Part shown: in pieces, positions 58,026-64,000 of the stretch
Numbering within the stretch: position 1 is the stretch's first letter
How the letters are laid out: each line of letters starts with the position of its first letter
NCBI RefSeq assembly: GCF_002777425.1
Contig: NZ_MDVC01000091.1
Span: 1-64,000, forward strand
DNA length: 64,000 nt
Origin: Snodgrassella alvi
Lineage (GTDB): Bacteria; Pseudomonadota; Gammaproteobacteria; Burkholderiales; Neisseriaceae
Direction of reading: 5' to 3'
Notes under the pieces: model-generated
What the model was told of the DNA's origin: nothing
The model's input: the letters and a program-made list of their open reading frames with translations, nothing else
Database searches by the model: none
Position numbers and translations under genes: made by a program

Positions 58026-59591
58026 ATGACAGCACCGAATGAACAGAATGAGGGTTCTTCTCATGTACCGCCATTGATTCCTACCCAGAATGGAACACTG
58101 GAGTTACACGATATTACGATTATTGACCAGACTAAGCTGAGAAAGGCAATTTCTGCCGCTGCGCTGGGTAATGCCATGGAATGGTTTGACTTTGGCGTGT
58201 ATGGTTTTGTGGCTTATGCGCTGGGGCAGGTGTTTTTTCCGTCTGCTTCTCCCAGTGTGCAGATGATTGCAGCATTGGGTACGTTTTCTGTACCGTTTCT
58301 GGTACGCCCGCTGGGCGGTGTGTTTTTTGGTATTCTTGGTGATCGTTTTGGCCGGCAAAAGGTATTGTCGACCACGATTATTATTATGGCGCTCAGTACT
58401 TTCTGTATTGGGCTGATACCATCGTATAACAGTATTGGCATCTGGGCGCCGATATTGTTGCTGCTGTGCAAACTGGCGCAGGGATTTTCGGTGGGTGGTG
58501 AATATACTGGTGCAGCGATTTTTGTGGCGGAATATTCCCCCGACCGCCAGCGTGGTTTTCTGGGCAGTTTTCTGGATTTTGGTTCGATATGTGGCTTTGT
58601 GCTGGGCGCAGGGATAGTGGTTTTGCTGGAAAATATTATGGGTTCGGGGCATTTTCTCTCATGGGGCTGGCGCATTCCATTTTTTCTGGCCGCACCTTTG
58701 GGTTTGCTCGGCTTGTATCTGCGCCATGCTGCTGAGGAAACGCCGGCATTCCAGAAACATCTGGATATGATGGAAAAAGAAGAACAGGAAGAGGTGGGCA
58801 GTCGTCCGCGGATTTCGTTTACGGAAATTGTGCGGCGTTTCTGGCGTACGCTGCTGGTAAGTGTGGGGCTGGTATTAACTACTAATATTACTTATTATAT
58901 GCTGCTGACCTATATGCCTAGCTATCTGTCGCACAATATGCATTACGGTGAAGATCGCGGTGTGCTGATTATTATTGCGATTATGATTGGCATGATGTTT
59001 ATGCAGCCGATTATCGGTTTTATGAGTGACAAAATCGGGCGCAAGCCGTTTGTTATCGGTGGTTCTGTTGCGCTGCTGGTTCTGGCCATTCCTTGCTTTC
59101 AGTTGATTACCAGTGGCAAGGTAGGGCTGATTTTTCTTGGCCTGTTTATTCTGGCACTGATTCTGAATTGCTTTACTGGGGTGATGGCATCAACTTTACC
59201 GGCGCTGTTTCCTACGCGTATCCGCTACAGTGCGCTGGCCAGTGCTTTTAATATTGCGATTATTGTTGCCGGTTTAACGCCGACTATCGCCGCGGCACTG
59301 GTGGATGCCACTAATAATCTGTTTATTCCGGCCTATTATCTGATGGTGGTAGGCGGTATCGGGATTGTTACCGGTATTTATCTGAAAGAAACAGCTAACC
59401 GTCCATTACGTGGCGTCTCTCCTTCGGCTTCGAATAAAAAGGAAGCACGCGAGTTGCTGGCTGAGACGTATGAGCATATTGAGCAGAGTGTGGATGATAT
59501 TGATGCAGCCATCGCCAACTTGCAGGAGCAGATACAGGCGCTGGAAAAACGCAAACAGCAGTATGTTGATTTGCATCCGAAAATGGAGTAA
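58026..59591 (+). CDS. proP: ProP-like MFS osmolyte:H+ symporter
   Basis: This 521-aa MFS protein resembles ProP, which imports proline and glycine betaine under osmotic stress. It has NAMEWFDFGVYGFVAYALGQ, the MFS loops ILGDRFGRQKVLSTT and SDKIGRKPFVIGG, and FSVGGEYTGAAIFVAEYSPD. The cytoplasmic tail (about 470-521) is a heptad-rich coiled coil, IDAAIANLQEQIQALEKRKQ, like the ProP osmosensing coiled coil. A polar N-terminal extension of about 40 residues is longer than in E. coli ProP. Monocistronic, with a terminator. Confidence 0.88.
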   Translation: MTAPNEQNEGSSHVPPLIPTQNGTLELHDITIIDQTKLRKAISAAALGNAMEWFDFGVYGFVAYALGQVFFPSASPSVQMIAALGTFSVPFLVRPLGGVFFGILGDRFGRQKVLSTTIIIMALSTFCIGLIPSYNSIGIWAPILLLLCKLAQGFSVGGEYTGAAIFVAEYSPDRQRGFLGSFLDFGSICGFVLGAGIVVLLENIMGSGHFLSWGWRIPFFLAAPLGLLGLYLRHAAEETPAFQKHLDMMEKEEQEEVGSRPRISFTEIVRRFWRTLLVSVGLVLTTNITYYMLLTYMPSYLSHNMHYGEDRGVLIIIAIMIGMMFMQPIIGFMSDKIGRKPFVIGGSVALLVLAIPCFQLITSGKVGLIFLGLFILALILNCFTGVMASTLPALFPTRIRYSALASAFNIAIIVAGLTPTIAAALVDATNNLFIPAYYLMVVGGIGIVTGIYLKETANRPLRGVSPSASNKKEARELLAETYEHIEQSVDDIDAAIANLQEQIQALEKRKQQYVDLHPKME

Positions 59592-59620
59592 TTAGTTCGG
59601 TATCCCTAGCTGAAATTTTA

Positions 59621-59664
59621 GCCACTAATGTTAGCCTGTTTGGGTTAATATTAGTGGTTTTTTT
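59621..59664 (+). terminator. Rho-independent terminator after proP
   Basis: agccactaatgtta (59621-59634) pairs with taatattagtggtt (59647-59660), with G-U pairs, followed by a T-run. Confidence 0.85.
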
Positions 59665-59700
59665 ACATTCTGGTTTGCAATTTTATAGGAGGAAGAAAAT

Positions 59701-60465
59701 ATGGATAATCTGGAGTCAGGATTCAAAATCACCAAAGAATTTTTTGGGTTATCAGGGCTTATAGGTAATATCATTGGTACAATTATTTTAATAATCTATT
59801 GTTGTACAATAAGATTTTTTCCTGCTGGATTATCTGTTGGTGATGTATTATTTTGTTTATGCATATTTGCCATATATGGAATTTTGTATATTTTTTTTAC
59901 TGGTATATTACATTTGGCTAGCAAGTTATTTTTAATTTTATTTGAAAAGCAAATAAACAAAATTCTTATTAAGAAAAAAAATAATCCTGTTACTTTCTCT
60001 CCTGTTGCTTTCTCTAAAGATCGACGTTTTTTTCTTTGTTTGGGCGGTATTGCAAACATTCTGATTTTGTCTATCGCTTATAGTATATGGATTCAATCAA
60101 GTAGTTTACAAACAGGTCTGGTTTTTGGGTTCACAGTCTATATGGCAATTTTTTGTGTTGGTTGTATGAATATTTTGGTTTATCAATGGGAAGGGCTAAA
60201 GATAAAAAATGAATTTGAGCCCAGTAAGGAAAACGATAGAAGGCTATATTTCTATATACGGAATATAAAGATTCCTTCAAAGCTCCTTTTCAGAATAGGT
60301 ATGTTTATCACGCCACTAATTGTTGTTTCTGGTATCTATGTTGGTCTAACTAATATTACCTTTTCTTTAATTGGCGTAAGACAATCTGATGTTACGATCT
60401 ATGTGGATAAAAATTATCAAGATTTATTTTATAATTCTGACAACAAAAGCTTTTTGATAAGATAA
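59701..60465 (+). CDS. Polytopic membrane protein, truncated by frameshift
   Basis: The open frame gives 254 residues with about five transmembrane helices (roughly 18-40, 47-80, 112-130, 138-160 and 198-218) and a C-terminal extracytoplasmic part starting VRQSDVTIYVDKNYQDLFYN. It stops at 60463-60465. The natural C-terminus probably continues in another frame after the T-tract near 60451 (see next entry). It is AT-rich. The start follows taggaggaag. No family recognised. Confidence 0.65.
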   Translation: MDNLESGFKITKEFFGLSGLIGNIIGTIILIIYCCTIRFFPAGLSVGDVLFCLCIFAIYGILYIFFTGILHLASKLFLILFEKQINKILIKKKNNPVTFSPVAFSKDRRFFLCLGGIANILILSIAYSIWIQSSSLQTGLVFGFTVYMAIFCVGCMNILVYQWEGLKIKNEFEPSKENDRRLYFYIRNIKIPSKLLFRIGMFITPLIVVSGIYVGLTNITFSLIGVRQSDVTIYVDKNYQDLFYNSDNKSFLIR

Positions 60466-60629
60466 ATTGTTCATCTGTATGTCGATTAGACCATATAAAT
60501 ATTCTGATGACGAATATTGGTACGAAAACTAAATTTCAAATTCCGGCTAAATCAATTCATAATGCAACTGATAGTCCGATAGAATTTGAAGTGCCTAATG
60601 AGGCAATTAAAGGCATTAGGAATAAATAG
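60456..60629 (+). pseudogene. Frameshifted C-terminus of the preceding membrane protein
   Basis: In another frame the text continues DKINCSSVCRLDHINILMTN, GTKTKFQIPAKSIHNATDSP and EFEVPNEAIKGIRNK to a stop at 60627-60629. Joining at the T-tract of tttttgataag restores one protein of about 308 residues. The join is a one-base shift. Confidence 0.65.
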
Positions 60630-60736
60630 AATCTTTATAATAATCGGCTTTAAGTAGCAAATTATAAAATTCATAATCTAAATTAAGGTGGGAAATGAAT
60701 CTGGCATAACTGATAAAACTGTGAAAAGAAGATACC

Positions 60737-60829
60737 AGACGGGTGGGATTAGCAGGTGCAGCATGGGGTATGCTGGCGTTATTCGGTGGTTACGGTTTGT
60801 CTACGGAGCAGGGTCTGCATATTGATTAG
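60737..60829 (+). pseudogene. Small membrane-protein fragment
   Basis: A start-less frame reads RRVGLAGAAWGMLALFGGYG then LSTEQGLHID and a stop. The hydrophobic, glycine-rich text suggests the remnant of a membrane protein. The rest of 60630-61099 shows no gene. Confidence 0.35.
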
Positions 60830-61099
60830 ATATGCCGGTACTATTTATTTGTTAGGATTGTGATTTAGGCTTCCACTATATTTCATGCAAAATATTTACT
60901 ATTTTGGGAATAAATGAAAACGCCCTATCTGCTGTAATGCTACTTAAATATGTGCTTTGTTTTCGGCTTGATAGCTGTTTCTGTATGATGGGTAAATCAG
61001 GCATTGCCGGTATGGTTGCGATTTTTCCTTGCGGATGTGGATAGGCTGTTTGGTATGGATATTTTTATCTGAATTTTTAAGAGTTGGTTAGTCTGGACG

Positions 61100-61426
61100 A
61101 TGGAATTGGTTTTATCGGCATCTATTCTGGCTGCATTGCCCCCTTTGCCGCAGGCAGATGCTGGCTGGGCGGTTTATTTGCTGTATTGTGCTAATGGTGC
61201 ATTTTATTGCGGGATTACTAACCGGCCGGCACAACGCTGGCTGGCACACTGTTCGGGGAATGGTGCCCGGTATACGCGTATGTATCCGCCACTTGAGATG
61301 CGTCTGGTTTGTGAGGGTATTACTAAAGCCGCAGCAGCACGATGTGAATATCGGCTAAAGCGGCTCAAGGCAGCAGACAAGGCTGTTTTATGGCAATCGC
61401 TGGAGAATTTTTTACCCCAGACTTAA
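61100..61426 (+). CDS. GIY-YIG nuclease-like protein
   Basis: This 108-aa protein has a YhbQ/UPF0213-type GIY-YIG domain: the V-Y-L-L-Y-C strand in GWAVYLLYCANGAFYCGITN, arginine in PAQRWLAHCSGNGARYTRMY, and a glutamate in ARCEYRLKRLKAADK. The core residues for metal-dependent nuclease activity appear to be present. The usual Y-I-G is C-G-I here (YCGITN). Function of small stand-alone members is poorly known. It has a hydrophobic N-terminal leader of about 18 residues. It converges with the L,D-transpeptidase gene. Confidence 0.88.
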   Translation: MELVLSASILAALPPLPQADAGWAVYLLYCANGAFYCGITNRPAQRWLAHCSGNGARYTRMYPPLEMRLVCEGITKAAAARCEYRLKRLKAADKAVLWQSLENFLPQT

Positions 61427-61462
61427 TTTCTTGAACCAATTAAACAGCCAGATGGGATTGGC

Positions 61463-62464
61463 TTACATCAGTACATCAAAACCAGAATCGGCTGAGGCTG
61501 GCGTGGTGCTAGCTGGAGCAGGCCGTTCGGGATTAGCTGGTGTGGTGGCTGGATGTAGTGGGGTGATGTTCTGTTTGGGTGCTTCGTCTGCGTCTTCATC
61601 AACCTCAATACTGCTGCTTTCAGGAGCAATTTCCTGTTTTGGTTTATTGTCTGTTGTATCAATATACTTCAATTCAACAATTGCACCGATACCGCTGGTC
61701 CATTGCAATGAGCTCAGATTACCGCTAACTTTGGTTTTGCCGCTACTACAGGTCAGGCAGATTAAGGTGTTGGCCGGTTTATTCAGGGCGTTGTTTAAGC
61801 GTTTGTGATCTACTTGTAGCTGGTGTTGCTCTGCCCATGAGCTAATGCTTTGGTTTAATAGTTTTTTGTTTAGAGTGCGTTTGTTGTAGGGGTCTCGGTA
61901 AACGGCAATCCAGATGTCGTTTTGTGCATCGGTGTTTACGGAAGCCTGCTGGTAAATTACAGCGGCATCGGCACCGCTTTGTACGGCAGCGGCAAAATCC
62001 AGTGCATTCGGGCTGCGTAAGCGAACACAGCCATGGCTACGTACGCCGGGTACGCTGCTGGGTACGTTGGTGCCATGGATACCCAAACCCAGACGAGGAG
62101 CGCCTAGGCGCACAAATACGGGGCCAAGCGGGTTATTGGGGCCGGGCGGTACCGATTTTTGTACGGTTTTACCACTTGCGGCCATTTCTTTCTGAATGCT
62201 GAGTGGTACGCTCCAGGTAGGATTGGTGACTTTGGCGCCAATTTTGTATTCACCCAGCGGTGTTTGTGTACTCGCTTTGCCTACTGTTATCGGATAGGTT
62301 TTGATTAATTTTCCGTCCTGAAACAAAAATAACCGTAGTTGAGGAATATTCAGGATGACCTGCTGCCCCTGACCGGGTACGGCATAGTCTGGCATTGGGA
62401 TGGCAGCATATGCACTTGTTGATATGATGGTGGTAGTGAGTGCACAAAGTATTGGTTTCAACAT
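61463..62464 (-). CDS. L,D-transpeptidase (YkuD family)
   Basis: The 333-aa exported enzyme cross-links peptidoglycan or attaches proteins to it. It has a signal peptide (MLKPILCALTTTIISTSAYA) and a YkuD domain with VILNIPQLRLFLFQDGKLIK at the start. The catalytic motif is GIHGTNVPSS...VRSHGCVRLRSPNA, with the Cys about residue 174. A C-terminal extension of about 100 residues includes a Cys pair (LICLTCSSG) and ends in a Pro/Ala/Glu-rich low-complexity tail. ATG 62464 is chosen because it opens the signal peptide. The frame extends upstream to 62560. Confidence 0.9.
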   Translation of the reverse strand: MLKPILCALTTTIISTSAYAAIPMPDYAVPGQGQQVILNIPQLRLFLFQDGKLIKTYPITVGKASTQTPLGEYKIGAKVTNPTWSVPLSIQKEMAASGKTVQKSVPPGPNNPLGPVFVRLGAPRLGLGIHGTNVPSSVPGVRSHGCVRLRSPNALDFAAAVQSGADAAVIYQQASVNTDAQNDIWIAVYRDPYNKRTLNKKLLNQSISSWAEQHQLQVDHKRLNNALNKPANTLICLTCSSGKTKVSGNLSSLQWTSGIGAIVELKYIDTTDNKPKQEIAPESSSIEVDEDADEAPKQNITPLHPATTPANPERPAPASTTPASADSGFDVLM

Positions 62465-62582
62465 TATTCTGAAAATCCGGTATGGCAATATGAATATAAT
62501 CATAACGTAATTTGTCTGCAATGTGAGAAAATAAACGTAGTTAAGTTTATTTACGGCCATTTCTCTGGCTTGAGGTTACGAT

Positions 62583-63902
62583 TTGGAACAACGGTTTATA
62601 GCACAGGTTATTGACTGGAATCAGGAAGGGCGCGGTGTTGCCCGGGTAGACGGTAAAGCGGTTTTTATTGATGATGCTTTACCGGGTGAGGTGGTAGAGT
62701 GGCAGCCAATGCGGGTGAAAAAATCCTATACTGAAGGCAGAATCAGCCGAGTGCTGATGCCTGGTAATGCGCGTGTACAACCGCCTTGTGAATATTATGA
62801 GCGTTGTGGCGGCTGTAATAGTCAGCATATCGAATTTACCACGCAGGTGGCGCTGAAACAGCGTGCCTGGCTGAATCAGATGCGTCGTTTGGGCAAGGTA
62901 CAGCCAGATGAGCTGATGCCACCAATTTATGGGTTGCCCTGGCGTTATCGTGAACGGGTGCGTTTGCGCGCTGTGTATGAATATGGCCAGTTAAAGCTGG
63001 GTTTTCAGGCCAGACAGACGCATGCGATTGTGGATATTGATGGCTGTCTGGTGTTGCCGGTGGTGCTGTCTGAGGCTTTGAAGCCGATTAAAGCTTTATT
63101 GCAAAGCTGGCCTGTAGGCAGTGTGGAAGGGATGATGCTGCATCAGGGTAATGCGGTTATTGCGCTTACTTTGCAGATTTGCGGCGGGATAAGTCAGAAA
63201 ATGCGGATGCAGGTGGATGGCTTACTGGCGCAGCTACAACAGCAAAGCGGTTGGCTATGGCAGTGGTGGTTACAGGCTGGCCGGAAAACTACTTTGCAGT
63301 CGGCATCGGCGACACCGGTACTGGCTTATGGTTTACCTGAATATCAGCTTGAGATTCCGTATCAGCCTGAAGATTTTACGCAGGTTAATCAGGCTACTAA
63401 TGAGCTGATGGTACGGCGTGCCATACAGTGGTTGCAGCCTCAGGCTGGCGAGCGGATTATCGACTGGTTTTGCGGACTGGGTAATTTTAGTTTGCCGGTT
63501 GCACGGATGCAGGCAGAAGTGGTTGGTGTGGAAGGTATGGCGGCTATGTGTCAGCGTGCCGGTAATAATGCGCAACGCAATGGGCTGGCGCAGTTGGCTC
63601 GTTTTCAGCAGGCTGATCTTTTTGCTATGAACGGGCAGCGTCTGCGACGGTTTGGTTATGCGCATAAATGGCTGCTCGACCCGCCAAGAGCTGGTGCTCA
63701 GGCTTTAATTCTGGCTTTAAATGAGCTGGAAGACCGGCAACTGCCGGGCAGGATTGTTTATGTTTCCTGTGATCCGGCAACACTGGCACGTGATGCTGGC
63801 TTGCTGGTTAAGCGTGGCTATCTGTATCGTGCCGGCGGTATTATGAATCTGTTTGCACAGACTGCGCATGTTGAATCTATGGCGGTATTTGACTGGCGAT
63901 AA
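62583..63902 (+). CDS. rlmD: 23S rRNA (uracil(1939)-C5)-methyltransferase RlmD
   Basis: The 439-aa enzyme methylates U1939 of 23S rRNA with S-adenosylmethionine. It has an N-terminal TRAM domain (GRGVARVDGKAVFIDDALPG), the iron-sulphur cluster motif CEYYERCGGCNSQH (about 76-89), and the SAM-binding WFCGLGNFSLPVA. The catalytic region LLDPPRAGAQ and the nucleophilic Cys in IVYVSCDPATLARD follow. It uses a TTG start, preceded by gaggtta at good spacing. It is divergent from the L,D-transpeptidase gene. Confidence 0.93.
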   Translation: MEQRFIAQVIDWNQEGRGVARVDGKAVFIDDALPGEVVEWQPMRVKKSYTEGRISRVLMPGNARVQPPCEYYERCGGCNSQHIEFTTQVALKQRAWLNQMRRLGKVQPDELMPPIYGLPWRYRERVRLRAVYEYGQLKLGFQARQTHAIVDIDGCLVLPVVLSEALKPIKALLQSWPVGSVEGMMLHQGNAVIALTLQICGGISQKMRMQVDGLLAQLQQQSGWLWQWWLQAGRKTTLQSASATPVLAYGLPEYQLEIPYQPEDFTQVNQATNELMVRRAIQWLQPQAGERIIDWFCGLGNFSLPVARMQAEVVGVEGMAAMCQRAGNNAQRNGLAQLARFQQADLFAMNGQRLRRFGYAHKWLLDPPRAGAQALILALNELEDRQLPGRIVYVSCDPATLARDAGLLVKRGYLYRAGGIMNLFAQTAHVESMAVFDWR

Positions 63903-64000
63903 AGGTTATTGGTTGTTTGCCAGTCAGACAGGCTGGATTATCTAGTTAAGAATATACATGAATATCTGAATATTGTTTCTTATGAGGAAATAATATTTTT
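63903..64000. other. Right-edge intergenic sequence
   Basis: About 100 bp without a visible gene or terminator before the window ends. Confidence 0.3.

Noticed and set aside
1-64000. DNA-uptake-sequence repeats expected in Neisseriaceae
   Set aside because: GCCGGC and CAGCCTG recur, often in terminators, but I could not find one 10-12-mer repeated often enough to name. A k-mer count would settle it.

Overview
The window looks like chromosomal DNA of a betaproteobacterium of the family Neisseriaceae. Gene content (ComEA-like DNA-uptake protein, UvrB, Mqo, RecBC with no adjacent recD, DUF445 protein, DciA-like protein near secA), moderate G+C with AT-rich intergenic DNA, many decayed genes, and a genome of host-restricted character all resemble the bee-gut genus Snodgrassella. 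That genus call is inference from memory of the lineage, not a database result.

Layout. 1-0.6 kb: one end of an IS481-type insertion sequence that runs off the left edge. 0.7-8 kb: a ComEA-like protein, then a LysR regulator divergent from a catabolic operon (CitMHS carboxylate transporter, an AtuA protein split into two polypeptides, two CoA-transferase subunits, thiolase) closed by a strong terminator. 8-14.7 kb: a small Cys-rich secreted protein, a MAPEG protein, Pgk, a CpxP/Spy-like protein, a badly decayed TonB-dependent copper-receptor gene, DUF445 and a membrane protein. 14.7-21.6 kb: recB and recC, overlapping by 4 bp. 21.8-35.9 kb: roadblock protein, DsbD, FolE2, a Cys/Met PLP lyase, a J-domain membrane protein, two ferredoxin-NADP reductase paralogues, DciA-like protein, SecA and LysO. 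35.9-38.2 kb: accessory DNA with an IS3 remnant and a gene frameshifted at two poly-A tracts. 38.2-40.4 kb: an aromatic-acid-type MFS transporter with a 2-pyrone-4,6-dicarboxylate-lactonase-like hydrolase. 41.2-47.7 kb: a KAP P-loop NTPase, UvrB, a small membrane protein and Mqo. 47.8-53.8 kb: a gene-poor tract with two near-identical terminator hairpins (candidate sibling small RNAs) and a minus-strand cluster of small secreted or anchored proteins (one with LprI-like repeats) downstream of a decayed gene. 53.9-64 kb: GlnS, a FUSC-family membrane protein, a ProP-like transporter, a frameshifted membrane protein, a GIY-YIG protein, an L,D-transpeptidase and RlmD.

How the parts work together. 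The 2.2-7.9 kb operon can be read as import of a carboxylate, processing by the two AtuA parts, CoA activation and thiolytic cleavage to acetyl-CoA, which would feed a TCA cycle using Mqo. The transporter-hydrolase pair at 38-40 kb looks like a second small carboxylate-use unit. The accessory tracts hold a Cas2/VapD-like protein, a KAP NTPase and a likely decayed effector with immunity-like neighbours. On a larger scale, the plus strand is G/T-rich at about 2-14 kb and 49-64 kb but C/A-rich from about 22 to 48 kb. This suggests the middle 26 kb is inverted relative to its flanks.
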